From Filosporella fistucella (Eukaryota; Ascomycota; Leotiomycetes; Helotiales), in assembly GCA_030077755.1 (NCBI GenBank), contig JAQJZZ010000017.1:868001-932000 (forward strand): a stretch of DNA of 64,000 bases. The letters run 5' to 3'. Below, piece after piece: positions 9,981 through 23,000 of this stretch. Position 1 is the first letter of the stretch. Every line of letters begins with the position of its first letter. The notes below the pieces were generated by a model, which made no database searches, was not told where the DNA came from, and saw nothing but the letters and a program-made list of their open reading frames with translations. The position numbers and the translations under genes were made by a program.

Positions 9981-12331
9981 TATAATAATGGAGAAGGGAA
10001 CTGAGGTCTTCGAATCGAGATGATCGTATTCGGAAAACGTAATGGACTATAACGGACGTGCCGAATAGGAAGAAGGTATATGAGTGAAGTAATTGGATTC
10101 AAAGTAATTGGATTCAACGAAGACGATGATAGGCGTAAAAGGTTCTAGTGACAGATAATGTGACGGCGACGCGTAGTAGTACGTACGGGAGCTGATCAGA
10201 GAATTGGTAGAGAATACGCGCTTCACATCACCAGGGACTCAGTATACACGAAATTCACTATCAGAGGTAGGGATAGTGAATTGTTCTCCATTCACCAAAC
10301 CACCACCTGCCAACATTATAGAAAACTGACTCTACACACGCGTAGCTGTAGAATCTGAGGAAAGTAAAGAACAGGTTTAGGATGCATCAATCGAATCGCC
10401 TAGTAGTCCTGTCTTTCGAAGACTCGCATTGTTCCAAAGTTTAGCTGCATCGTACTTTGGACTTTTACAGCGTCCAATTGTATCAAGATTGGAAGGAGGA
10501 TACTCTATCTAATAGCTAGCAGAAGTGGAGTCTGGAAAGCCTCTTCTGAGAATTTGGTTGATTGTACTTGTAAGGTTCATCAGGTCCATAGAACTTCAAC
10601 ACTTAAAGTCAGAGACGAAGCAGAGAAGATGAGCCTGGAAAATCCTATTTTAAAAGTTTTGGGTAGATATGCTTCAAAAGTTTACCAGGTCAAGGTCAAG
10701 AAAAGTTTAATAAACGACCTAGAGGCAAAGTAGAGGAGAAGAGTCTGGAAAAGCCCTTCCCAACGCGTCTGCTTACCATGCGCTAATGCTACAATGACTC
10801 CAAAAGCCACATACCAATAAATTTCTGCGACGCTATAATGGCGTACCAGTGACGGCATCGAAGAGAGAGGATGAAGGCGCAGTAGACGCTCATGTCCCTC
10901 GAAATAATACTGCCCAAATAAAACATATGACTTGGTGTAGTCTGGAAAAGACTTGTTTCCTCCCAAAAGCCTTGCTTCTTCAACCATTTGGTTGGCAACA
11001 TGATTTGAATTAAATTCGTCGTTGCCGATTTAAGTGTTCATCAAAGCCGGTTGATTGTGTCTCGGAGAGCTAGTCATGCTTTTCATACAATTCAGTAACG
11101 TGAAATGCCTCTTTATGCGATAGCTCGAGACCCTCGACAAGGTGCTGCTATCACCTCCCAAAATGATAAATATTCCTAGAGAAGATACTCTGGAAAATAC
11201 GATTTGCTCTCGATTTTAGTTCTTGCCTGGCTTTGGAACTTTGGCCTGCCGAAGCTAGAGACAGTGCTTTGAATACGCTGGCATAGCAATGTGATTTGCC
11301 CACCTATGAGCATACTGATACTATAGAGATATATTACTGAAGCGGTAAAGCAGTACTAGGTCGTGGATTTGGTCTAGAAGGATATAAAGAAGAAATCATA
11401 GAAGAGATCATAGAAGAAAACAGATGCCAAATTTGTGGGCAAGCGAATCCGCATTTCAATAACACCGATAGTGTCTGCAAACTTGTCGAAACGATTTTCT
11501 GAATTCATGAGTCCAAATCGCCCAAATTTGAATCTCTGGTAATTGCTATCGCAATAGCGTAATAAAGTGCCTTATATCAAGTCCACAGCGAGTAAGGTTT
11601 GAGATTGTGGCACCTCTATTGAGCTACGCTTATACAGATTGATAACCGGCATCCAAATAAACAGAATAAAAGCTGTTTAAAAGGCAGCTAAGCCCTATAT
11701 GGCCAATATAGATGCTTTTTTCCTAGGACAGAAACTACGAGCCTCATCATGAAATGCTTGGGCAGAAAGTAAGGTGAGAGGGTTCATCTAGATTCGACCA
11801 TCATCCAGTTACTCACAATTGGGAAAGCCCGAAGAACGCGCAATCCTCAGAGCTACTGATAGCATTGGTGCTTTATAGCCGGTTTTGCAAAACAGAATTT
11901 TCGTCCGCCAGACATGAATCAAATTCGAGGAGGAATTAACCTGAGTAAAAAGCAGATTGCTAGCTTCTCCGAGCACATCATGAAAAGCTCAGCCTCAGTA
12001 ACCAAAGGACATAGTGCAAATAATACAAACAGTCATTTTTGGTATCTCCAACTTGAATATTTTGAAACAGGGGATAGTCCTTGAGAAGTTGATGTGGTAG
12101 AGGAGGTTGGCTACGTCTTAGCTTCAGAACCCGACCCAAATTCGGCCGCCGATGAATCAGTCCATTTGCCCCACTACATTTTTTGCAGATGAACTTTTTG
12201 AATATACCTAACTCGAAGATAAATTCGTGCAACCACCACAGCAGGAGGTGTTTAATTGAGCTCTCCGAAGCGCCTCTGAAATTTCTATAAGTAGTGAATC
12301 TAAGATTTGACATCGTCGCAAGAACCCCGCC
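9981..12331. other. Probable continuation of decayed coding region, with repeats
   Basis: Between the broken gene and the deoxyhypusine hydroxylase gene the minus strand keeps short protein-like fragments. They are KSPKYDAAKLWNNASLRKTG (about 10378-10466), a stretch with YVLFGQYYFEGHERLLRLHP (10682-11001), and KLRRSQPPLPHQLLKDYPLF (about 12050-12120). Stops and frame changes separate them, so no gene model is offered. They could be the 5' part of the same decayed gene. No intact gene is visible. Confidence 0.4.
10511..10760. repeat. Diverged tandem repeat, about 105-112 bp unit
   Basis: Three successive copies share an end block like agcagagaagatgag followed by (a/g)tctggaaaag, ending near 10540, 10643 and 10757. 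The preceding block also aligns (aggttcatcaggtc against aagtttaccaggtc). Looser copies of the gtctggaaaa core recur near 10935-10951 and 11175-11198. Copies are well diverged. They lie inside the decayed minus-strand coding region. Confidence 0.55.
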
Positions 12332-13358
12332 ATGGCTCCTTCAGCGACTTCCCCTCCTCCCTCAGTGGACACCACTATCCTCACCTTGCGCAAGACCTTG
12401 ACCTCCGAGTCCGAACCTCTCGCTCGCAGATTCCGAGCACTTTTCTCTCTTAAGCATCTAGCATGCCAGGACTCCGTCCCAGCCATCGAAGCTATTGCCG
12501 CTGCATTTACATCACCATCCGCGCTCCTCAAGCATGAGCTCGCATACTGCCTAGGTCAAACGAAGAACTTGGCAGCAGTTCCGTTTCTGCGAGCTGTATT
12601 GGAAGATAAAAATGAAGATCCTATGTGTAGACACGAGGCTGCAGAAGCTTTGGGCGCTATTGGAGACATGGGTAGTATCGACCTTCTTAGACAATTGAGG
12701 GATACAAAGGAAGAACTTGTGGTTGTGAGAGAGACATGCGAAATCGCTGTTTCTAGGATCGAGTGGGAGAATTCAGAGCAGCGCAAGGCTGAGAAATTAC
12801 GTTCAAGGTATTTTGCACATTATTTATGCTGGAATTTACTAACTCGTTAGTGATTTTGCTTCAATTGACCCAGCACCACCAACACCTATGGAACAAACAG
12901 AATCAATCGAAAATCTTGAAAAGGCACTACTTGATACGAATCTTCCATTGTTCCTACGATACAGAGCTATGTTTGGCCTCCGAGACCTTGCATCACCTCC
13001 AGACCTGCCCACTGCCGTACCTGCAATTCATGCTCTTGCCAAGGGCTTCGCGGATCCATCTGCACTTTTCCGACACGAGATCGCCTTTGTATTCGGTCAA
13101 CTCTCACACCCGGCATCCATTCCTGCCCTTACTGCTGCACTCGGTGATTTGAATGAGGAGAGCATGGTCAGACATGAAGCCGCGGAAGCGTTAGGCAGCT
13201 TGGGAGAGGAAGAAGGTGTCGAGGAGACTTTGAAGCGTTTCTTGAATGACAAGGAGCAAGTCGTTCGGGAGAGTGTAGTCGTGGCGTTGGATATGGCGGA
13301 ATTTGAAAAGACTGGCCAGGCAGAATATGCGCTGATTCCAGAACATGTAGCTGCATAG
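12332..13358 (+). CDS. lia1: Deoxyhypusine hydroxylase (HEAT-repeat diiron enzyme)
   Basis: Exons 12332-12807 and 12851-13358, split by a 43-nt intron (gtattt donor, ctaac branch, ttag acceptor), give 327 aa. The enzyme makes the last step of hypusine formation on translation factor eIF5A, hydroxylating deoxyhypusine. Two sets of HEAT-like repeats carry the four His-Glu iron pairs expected: H68-E69 ([12 protein letters not shown]), H101-E102 ([14 protein letters not shown]), H234-E235 ([12 protein letters not shown]) and H267-E268 ([16 protein letters not shown]). All iron ligands are present. The linker [11 protein letters not shown] between halves is typical. It converges with RPA12 on the other strand, with 132 bp between stops. 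Start chosen at the first ATG, in line with family length. Confidence 0.95.
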
Positions 13359-13490
13359 GCGGCGATTCGACTTTCATATACTGCTAGGCACCAAAGTGCT
13401 TGGGCCTTAAAGCAACTCAACTCTGACATTACTCTTTGTTACTCTGGTACTCGACGTGAAGGGCCATTTATTGTGATCATCTTTATCTTC

Positions 13491-13948
13491 TCAATTATTG
13501 GTATTCCACCTTGAAAAGTCAGCAGAAACTCCATATAACAACGTTCAGACTTACTTGTGACCGCAATCACATGTGTAAAAAATTGTACTGCCTTCATCGG
13601 CACTTCTCAACTGTACTGCAGTATATTTCACTTCTTGTCTTCCACATTCTGAGCATGTTTCTGCAATCGTAGCCTCATTCTGCATATCGCTTCTTTCAAC
13701 AGTTTGTACAGCTGAGCGCTTCTGTCGTAGAAGAGAAGGGAAATCTGCAGCTTTTGTGGAAGTTGTGATTGTTTTCGAAGCGGTATCTAATTCATGTTAG
13801 GATAAGAAAAGAGCTGGAGGAAAGTTTGCAAACCTTTATTTTCAGCGCCACAACAGTCGCAAACAAGAATTGTGTTCTTGTTGCCAGTTGAAGTATCCAA
13901 TAGATTGCCACAATCTGTGCAGAAAACGAGGGATCCAATTGCAGACAT
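13491..13948 (-). CDS. rpa12: RNA polymerase I subunit RPA12 (A12.2)
   Basis: Three exons: 13948-13834, 13786-13555 and a 19-nt last exon 13509-13491, giving 121 aa, the usual length. The N-terminal zinc ribbon has C10-x2-C13 and C30-x2-C33. The C-terminal TFIIS-like ribbon has C83-x2-C86, the RSADEGST hairpin with the acidic DE pair used in RNA cleavage, and a final C111-x-C113. The tiny last exon adds WNTNN, matching the conserved RPA12 C-terminus; without it the frame ends at an intronic TAA. The in-frame upstream ATG (13999) would add 17 non-family residues, so the start at MSAIGS is preferred. The gene is divergent from scc2, with 312 bp between starts. Confidence 0.93.
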
Positions 13949-14260
13949 TTTGCGTGCGATATTCAGTTGCAGGAATGTAAGTGGTTTGCCTTGTTCCAAC
14001 CCAGAAAATTAAAATTTGGAGCCCTGCTTAGTCAGCCGCGCCTTCCCAACTTCGTCGCAAGGCTGCGATACACTTCCACCTGCTTGATGAACAAATACCG
14101 ATGCGACAGGATCGACTTCAAGCTTCCTGGAGACACGAATACCAACCTGGACGCAGTGCAGCAAAATGCAGATACAATCAATCTGCTACGCCTAGGTCGT
14201 ACTTGATGCGCTGCTGAACCTCACCTTGCATCCTTACCACGCGCAAACTCGACATTGAAG

Positions 14261-17200
14261 ATGGAGGGCAATCATTACTCCAGCCAGATTGGCAGCTCGT
14301 ACGAATCGAATGGTATCTCTGGCGCAAGTAACTCAAGGAGGTTGCCAGTCAGAGTACTCACTGTGGATGAGGCTCTCCCATACTCTCCATTCTCCTCGGT
14401 CGTTCCCTTCAATTCAGGTACCTGTTACTCACTTTCACCTCTGCGGACAATCAGTTAATACATTTACTTGCAGATGTCATTCCCCTCCCTTCAGTTGGCC
14501 TCAGATCCTCCACTTCTATCTTTTCAAACGCAACAGAGCGGGAGCAAGGACGGCAGGGATTGGAGAGCCTCAATTCTGAGCTGTTACAGAATCCACATAC
14601 CACCTCTCATCGATTACAAAAGTCACTGAACGAATTGAAGGAGTTGTTGAAACCAGAAGGGATTGCTCAATTGTAAGATATACCATCTTCCGGATACCTG
14701 TTTCTAACTTGGCTTAGTCAATTTAAGACTACCCCAAAGGTCATATCCAGTAATTCTCATGTAGAGACTTCGATAAATCTCTCGCCATTTGCCAAACTTG
14801 TCTACGATAACACTGCCGTAGAATTTAGATATCCTTCCCCAGAGCTGCCAAGTCTTTCAACCACGAGTAATAGAGTTACTTCACAGAAGCCAAAATCCCC
14901 TCCCCAGCCAAGACCTCAACATATCCAACATCGGATCTCCAACCAGGATGCTCATGAGGCAAACTCTACGATTGCAGTCCAAGTACCCCGAGTAAGAGCC
15001 AATCCACAGCAGAAAGTTCCGCCTCAGTCGACCTCATCTCAACCGATTTCATCTCAGCCAGCTACAAAATTTGCGGTTGTTATTCCCAAGCTCCCGAATG
15101 ACTTCCGCCGAGAGCAATATACATCCTCGCAGACATCTGTTGAGGAAGAGCTCATTCCTCCTGCTATCGATGAGCCAGCTCAATTAAAAGTTGAATCTCA
15201 AGTACAAAAGAAACCCCCGACAAGTAATCCGCCTATATTGCCTGAGCAGTTTCAGCCCTCACCTCAACCTCAAGTTCAGGTTGGTCCTCGCCCAGAAACT
15301 CGAATTTTACCTCCTGGCTCGAGCCAGATGGCAGTGATTATCCCAAATTTGCCACCAACATTTAAAGCAGAAGATTACGGAGTTCTTCCTGATTCGCCTG
15401 ATACTCCTACACATCTTTCCAGGAGAAGAAAGCGTTCTGAATTTGACGCCGACGATGATGGTTTGTCAAGAAGCGTAGACCAACGTGAAAAGGCCGAAAC
15501 AGCTGCTCGAAATTTGCGAGAGTATTTGCAAGAAATATTTGAAGCCGAAGATCAGGCTCAGTCTGGCAATACCAGTTCAAACATATTCACTACCACAAGC
15601 GAGGGTATCGCCTTAACCGTTATTGCCCAAACCAAGGTTGAAACGCTTTTACAGAAAATTATCTCGGTGGGTCGTTTCTCTATTGCACCACTAGAAGATT
15701 TGCTCCGATTACAAAAGATCTGTGAAGGAGCTATGAAAGAAGCAGAAAGCGTGGACATCAAGATCGAAGAAACAATGGGGGAAAGCGAGATCCAATCTTG
15801 GCTTCAACAACTCTCAGTTGCGGAGTTGGGGGTCAAGGCTGCACGAACATCATTGCGTTTGATGTCAGGAGGCCGTGAGGAGAAACAGCTTTACTCTGAG
15901 GACATCATTCAATCTGCTCTGGATGCTTTCAAAAATGCAACCGAGAATTGCATCATTCCAATCGTAGAAATGAGAGGCACCGGATCATCTGCTGCATTGT
16001 TCAGGCTTCTCTCTGCAGAGAAAAAGACCATCATCAATTTGTTGACACAATGTCGAAGACTCTTTGCTCTCATGTCAACATTGGTGGCTAATATCGAACT
16101 TTCTGAGACCGTTATCAATACCTTGGAATTCACGACCTCTCGACTAATATTCGTTGAAAATGCTCACAGTGAGAGGGATTCCATCATTGGAGTCTCCAAA
16201 TTTGACAGCTTACGTGTGGTCGCAATGGATGTTCTAGCTCAGATCTTCCTTTCGAGACCCTCACAACGATCAGGCATTTTCGATGAGATTTTGACCTCTT
16301 TGGAGAAGCTTCCAGTTACAAAGCAGAGTGCACGGCAATTTAAGCTCCCTGAAGGAGGTAGCATCCAACTAGTGTCGGCTCTGATCATGAGACTGATCCA
16401 GACTTGCGCGAATAAGTCTGACGACTCAAAAGCCAAGCGAAGAAACAAGGCTCTAGAAGCTTTGAATGGCGATACTGAGATGGAAGGTTCCCCTCAAGAA
16501 TTGGAAGTGAATGGGCATAAGTTCTTTCAAAGCGAACATCGTGCCGAGCAGCAAGCTGTCACAGCTGTACAAGAACTCAGGGATACCATCACGCCACTAC
16601 TCGACTCTGCCAAAGGCAACGCATTTTACGTTGTCAATTTCATAGTTGGTAGAGCCATGAAATCTACCAAGACCGGCGATGCCCCATATCGAAATCTGCT
16701 CGACTTGTTCGTTGAAGATTTCATCACCTGCCTGAACTCGACCGATTGGCCGGCGGCAGAATTGCTTTTGAGACTATTCTTGTACAAGATGGTTGGTTTG
16801 GCAGAAGGCGAGAAGACACCTGCACCTGCTAAGAACATGGCCCTCGACCTTTTGGGCTTGATGGGAGCAGCAATTTCCGAGCTGAATTCACATGTGAGAA
16901 AAACTGCTAGTTCTCTTGAAAATCGAGACAGCGATCTAGGCATTTACCTATCGAGATTTGCGGAGTCCTCCCTTGAAAAACGATCCTCGGGTGTCGACCT
17001 TGTGTCTTGGCCATGCGGACCATTCCGTGTATGCTTGGAGTATCTGGAAGATCGTGCTTCAGCCGATCCGGGTCCTCAACTGACGAGCGCAATCGGATTT
17101 TTCTCTGCTGAATGGGCTTCGAAGATATGTGCAACATTCGATAACATCAGCGATGACGACGAAGATTCGGACAAGATCGAGAAGGAGTATGGCCGACTGG

Positions 17201-20016
17201 CTTACCGCCTGCGTATGATGGTTAACGACAAAAATTGGCTCTCCACAGAGTATAGTTTTGAACCAGTCAGCCCAGCACATGCTCGACTTGCATACTCTTT
17301 GACGCTTCTGCACTCGGCGTTCTGCGAATCGTTCGGTCGAGTTTTGACGATTCTACTTGGCTCAATGACCAGTGAGCAAGCTACCGTTCGCAGCAAGAGT
17401 CTACGCAGCGTCAATCAAGTTCTGGACACCGATCCTACTATTCTCGACACCGAGAAAAATGTGGTAACTTTGATTCTTCGATGCTCCAATGATCTCTCTG
17501 TGCAGGTTCGTGATGCTGCTTTGGGTCTAATTGGTAAATGCATCAGTCTCCGGCCAGCGCTTGAAGAGGAAATGATTCCACAAATTTTGCAGAGGGTCAA
17601 CGACAGTGGAGTTGGAGTTCGAAAGCGTGCGATGAGATTGTCAAAAGATATTTATTTGGGGAATTCAAATCGTGAAGTTCGGAGCTCGATTGCGGATGCA
17701 TTACTGCATCGGGTCACCGATCTTGATGAGAGCGTTCAGGAACTAGCACGACAGACAATCGAGGAGGTGTGGATGTCGCCATTCTATCCAACCAATTCTC
17801 CCGATGAAAATTCAGCCCAGTTCAAGCTTGCGATGGCAAATCATGTCGCTCTCATGGTTAGGACCGTTCAGCGTGGTGGCGGTGTTGCAACTGTTCTGGA
17901 TAAGGTATTGCAAAACATGCTGTCTAGTGAAGCGAAGTATACTGCTGCAAATCTGAAAGTTTGCAAGGCTTTAGTAGCAAGCATGTTTGAAACAATCATC
18001 GACAACCCTGCCGGAGAGGGGGCCGACGCACCATCTGCGCGAGATGCACTTCAAATTCTGACAATCTTCGCTAAGTCAAATCCGAATCTGTTCACTACAG
18101 AACAAATCAAGCTACTGCAGCCTTACATAGCTAACATTGGAGTCGGTGACGATCTCGCCATTTACCGGTCCGTGGTCATAATTTTCAGGCATGTCCTGCC
18201 TGGACTTCCAAAAGTTCAAGAACATTTCCTTGCCGCTGTCCGGAAAGAGCTTCTGCCTGCTATTTCCCGGGTTGGAAAGGCCATCTTAGATGATGTCGTA
18301 GCATGTATTTGGATTATTAGCGAGACCTTGAAAGATTACCAGCATCTGACTCGACTGGTCTTGTCCACTCTTAGCGGCATTGACAAGATGAAAGCTGTGA
18401 AGCCTGACGCGACTGGTATCAAGAAGTTAAGCAAGCTCCTATTGATCGCCGGTATGTGTGGTAAACATTGTGATCTTGACCCTTTCATTGGACAATTCAA
18501 GCAGGTTTTCAAGACATTTACTGGCGACTCAATCTCAAAGCTTATGTCTGATAGCTTTGCACCTTTTGCATCACCTTCACAACCAATTGAGGTGCGCAAG
18601 GCTGCCCTGGATGCGATCGCTATGGTCTGTCAGACGTGGCCCAAGAACTTTGCTTCAGCGAACATTTTCACAACTTTCCTGGAGGTATTTGACGAGAAAA
18701 ACTTGCCACTGGAGGCGATTATCATGAGAGGTTTCAAAGACTTCCTTTTACTAGAGGAAAAGAGATCGGAAGCTGGAAAAGATGCAGCACTGCCTGGTGG
18801 AGCAGCAGATTCTGTTGCTAAATTGGGTGTCATGGGAGGCGGGCAGGGAGATGGTATCGCTATTGGTATTGCTCAGCGATTCTTGTCTCATGTGGTTCGC
18901 ATTGCTTTATCACACATGGATGAACATGGCCTTCTAGCTACCGAGGTAGTTGCCAGCATTGCTCGGCAAGGCTTGGTACATCCCAAGGAGGTTGGCTCGC
19001 CACTGATTGCTTTGGGCACTTCACCAAACACTAAGATTTCGGAATTGGCTTTCAAGGAGCATCGAACCATTCACGCCAAATATGAGTCGATTCTGGAGAA
19101 GGAATATATGCGAGCTGTTCAACTTGCATATGCTTACCAACGAGATGTAGTCAAGAATACACACGGAGCAACACTCGACCCATATACAGCCAAACTCAGC
19201 TTGATGATGGAGGTGTTGAAGATGAGCAAGGTTAAGAATCGGAAGAAGTTTTATGACAACATGTGCGCTCGTATTGAGTTTGATCCTGCAAAGATGGATA
19301 TTGTCAAAGAGCTTCCTAATCATTTGGAATTCTCTCAATTCATTATTGAGAACATGGCTTTCTTCGATTATTTGACCGTCGATGAATTGCAATCGGCCAT
19401 AACTGCAATGGAAAAAGTGGTTGCTGCCACTGGCACAGGTATTGCGCATTCAATTGAGACCGAAATTTTCCACATCAGTCTCGAGCAACCATCACAAGTT
19501 CAAGAAGGACAGGCAGAGATTATTAAGCCCGCAGTGGATTTTGCTCGTTTGCAGCAATTGACAGCATCTTCAATGATGCTTTCTAGTCTCTGGGGAGCTC
19601 GCACATACTTGAGACGCCAATACGGTCTTATGGCTCATCGCAATCAGACAAAACAGAAGGGACCGCCAAAGGACCTTACAAAGGCGCCTACGAGAGCCCA
19701 AGGTGTTAATGGTGACAAGTTTTGGGAGGAGACTGACGCAATCATGAACGCATTAGATTCTGAAGAAAGCATGATGAATCAATGCAGGTCGTTCGTTGAG
19801 CTCCTCAGTGTTGATCAAGAGTTCAAAGTTGCTGCAGAGGCCGATGATGAAGAGGAGGCTGAACGACTCAATACACCGAGTGAGGAGGAAGATGGACCTG
19901 GGACTCCAGGCGCACCTGGAAGTGGCAGAGGACGAAAGAGAAAGGCGGGCACTACACCAGGAGGTCGAAAAAAGCGACAACGTTCTTCGTCTATTGGGCC
20001 TCGAGGAAGAGGTTGA
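14261..20016 (+). CDS. scc2: Cohesin loader Scc2/Mis4 (Nipped-B family)
   Basis: Exons 14261-14417, 14474-14672 and 14718-20016 give 1884 aa. The N-terminus has the fungal Mis4 motif ALPYSPFSSVVPF and, across intron 1, DVIPLPSVGL. A disordered Pro/Ser/Gln-rich linker follows (residues about 120-320), then a long array of HEAT repeats. These include LRCSNDLSVQVRDAALGLIG and the region around VCKALVASMFETI, which form the hook that loads cohesin with Scc4. The tail is acidic, then Lys/Arg-rich (GRKRKAGTTPGGRKKRQR), suiting a nuclear DNA-associated protein. Oddity: the TGA at 20014-20016 is followed in the same frame by 20 sense codons (QKGSTKRASAEK...DDDGGDW) before a TAA at 20077-20079. That extension looks like native tail sequence. 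Confidence 0.93.
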
Positions 20017-20079
20017 CAAAAGGGGTCTACCAAGAGAGCAAGTGCGGAGAAGAGTGATGATGATGGAGGTGATTGGTAA

Positions 20080-23000
20080 CTAGCGGGGTATAATGGGCGT
20101 TTGGGAGTTTCTATTCACCGGATCTAGGCCTGTACCATACCTAAGCAGTTGCTTTGGCGTTGCTGCTTCTACTATTTTTTGAGAGCAGAAAAATACCCCC
20201 GGGATAAGGAGGGACACATAAACAGGTTGCATACACATTGCTTGTGGCAAAAAGTGCTATTTAAAAGGACTGTATCATCAATAGAAGATAACACAATGGA
20301 GAAGACTTTCGAGGCATTTATGTACTTTGTGAGGCATTGCTGGTGAAGACATGCTAATTGTAGAAAGGGTCCAAGAGAAATAATGGAGCCAATTGTAATG
20401 GGGCAAATATTTCTACTAATAAAGGCATTGGGCTTTTTGGTTTTTCTCGTTCACCAAAGGTTTTAATTTCTTTGGGAAGGGTGAGTTCTGTAGCATGCCC
20501 AGGGCATCGAGAGCCTTAGGATTTGTTTTCACGTTGTGAATATCTGACATATCTTGAGGTTGATACTACAGCTGCGTGTGGAAAAATTTAGAATGCCTCG
20601 AATAGAGGCAAGAAAGGGGATCCAGGCGTACGGTAAGAAATGCTCATGGAGAGGCAACAGTCATCCAATGTGAATTGCTAGGAACAGGGAAATAAATATT
20701 GTGTCTGACACACGAAGTGGGTCTATTCGACCCATATGAAGAATTTGCAGGTTTTATACCATCTAACAGTACTTTTCTACCCTCAAACAACTGACAATTT
20801 ACCACTTGAGAAGTGACATCTTCTTGTCGTCAAAACCAGATATATCCACAATACGAGTCAGCTACTCATAAACGGCCTCCAGTCTTGATTGTTAAAGATG
20901 GAAGCACCTTTCAATCAATAAACTATGTTCCATCATACCATACCTTTTTGAACCGCCGTCTCCATCTCCTTTCTCGAAGCCTTCCTCTTCCAGCTGGGTG
21001 ATCAATCAACCTGATAAGTCGAACACAACCTAACTTCAGATTCACAATTAAACACACAATTCAATTACCTACAATATACCTATCTCCCTCCCAAATTCCC
21101 TCAAGCTAATAACGCTCAACTTTCAAGGAACACCCAACTCTAGCTAACTTCTCTTCCTTGTACCCTACCCTACTCCCAAAGTCTATCATATCACACCACA
21201 CGACCTTCTAGCTTCCTTCTCGAAGCCTTCCTTTTCTAGCTAGAGACATAGCATCTCTCCATCAAACCCTACCGATTTCTTATCAAGACCTTCACAGTCC
21301 ACTCACAACCTTGTATCCTAAAAAGTTATTACGTACCTCAAGCTTCCTCACTATCCCTGACAGCGCAAGATTAAACCTTCAAGGAAGTACCCGATTCTAA
21401 AAATCCTGGTTCCCCTTATTTCACTACCACCCTATCTCCCGTCCTTCTCGAAGCCTTCCTTTCTCAGTTAATACACTTACGCAAGATGCAAGAACAAGTC
21501 ACTAACAACACCGTTCCTGCATGCTCTACCTATCAACGCATCAGATTCCTGATTGCGTCAAATACTTGATCTGCGTGGAATCAGGATCGGTAAATGACGG
21601 GTTGGATCCTTCCAACCCTCACCTTCTGCATGTTAGTCCCCCCTCTAGCCAGAAAACCAGCTTTTGAATGTGGCTCTAGAAACTGGCTAGAAGTAAACTA
21701 GAATTCTTGTGCAGAGACGCGAGATATTTGAGCCAGATTGTTTTGTTGAGATCGTTTGGGCTGGATGTGGAGTCCCCAGCTCCACTTATTAGTGGTCTGG
21801 AGCAAAGCAAGCAAGGCAAAGCTTTCCTTGGAAGAAGCTTCGTCGGGGTGCAGAATTGCTTGCTTGCCTTAGCGAGGGGGCAGGGGAAGTGCATGAGAGA
21901 AAGAGAAAGAGCGGGGTGATGTCCGCTCCGCTGTTTTTGTTTGGGATTATTGAGGGTGGATAGGCTGAGAAATGAGGAGAGTGTGAGGTGATGGTATGGC
22001 ATGGCGTGGGATGTGATTTGAAGTTGAATCGATTGGGACATGGAAGAGGAGGCAGAAAAGCAGGGGAGAATGCTTGCACGCGTCGGTCTCGATACCACTC
22101 ACTGCTAACAGAGATAGTGATACAACCTCATCAATCATACACAACATTTCAATACATACCTGCAGGAAAGGCGTCCAATAATCTCCCCAAATCCATTATT
22201 TGCGCCTTTTTCAAGGTGCGAAAGAATGAGATCATGCATATATCAGAATCTCAAAAAGCATTCCTGGATGGAAAAAGGGCCGTAGATAGCTGCCCCCGAG
22301 TCAGGTCTTGTCTTATCCTGGGAAGATGAGGCGGCGTATGACTTTCATTCCATGTTCGGAGAGCCTCGAGAACCATCGCGTTCCCTGGCTGGAGACATGG
22401 ATTGATTGAAACCTGCAAGATGATCAAGAAGTTGGTTATTGCCCCATGGTCAAAGATCAACATAATTGAAGGGATACTCTCAATTACAATTTCACCTACC
22501 CCGCTATCCCCAGCTCCCAACATTTTTCAGTAGGGTTTCAACTCCAGGCTCTCCACAAAGGCACAGAAATGCATCTAGATCCTTTCAAGCTCATATTGTG
22601 GATAGCTTCAAGATTACTCTTCCTGTCCAATTGTCCAGAGCTCGCATTATCAGGTGATATTTCCACCTGGGAATTCTCCATCTCCATAATGAGCCCGAGA
22701 CATCCCAGCCACGCGATATGGGAAGAAAAGCCGCTAGCCCTTTTACCGCAAGGCGGGGTACACACAACAGCGAGAGTTCCTGCGAGCGAGACATGGGCCT
22801 AGTATACACCGCGTATTATTGGATGTTCGACATTCAAAGACAATGCATCTAGCTTTTTCAAGAAACGTCGCAAGATCTGCATCTGAAATACCATCTTCGG
22901 TCACTCTCTCGGCGGACTAAGATGCAAGATCGGAGCTAGAAGGTAGGGCAGCCCAATAAGCTCTTAGCTTCTACACCGTCAAAGGCCGAGAGCTGGCGAG

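Noticed and set aside
22251..22809. Pair of minus-strand frames that might be exons
   Set aside because: No in-phase splice join gave coherent protein text and no family is recognised.
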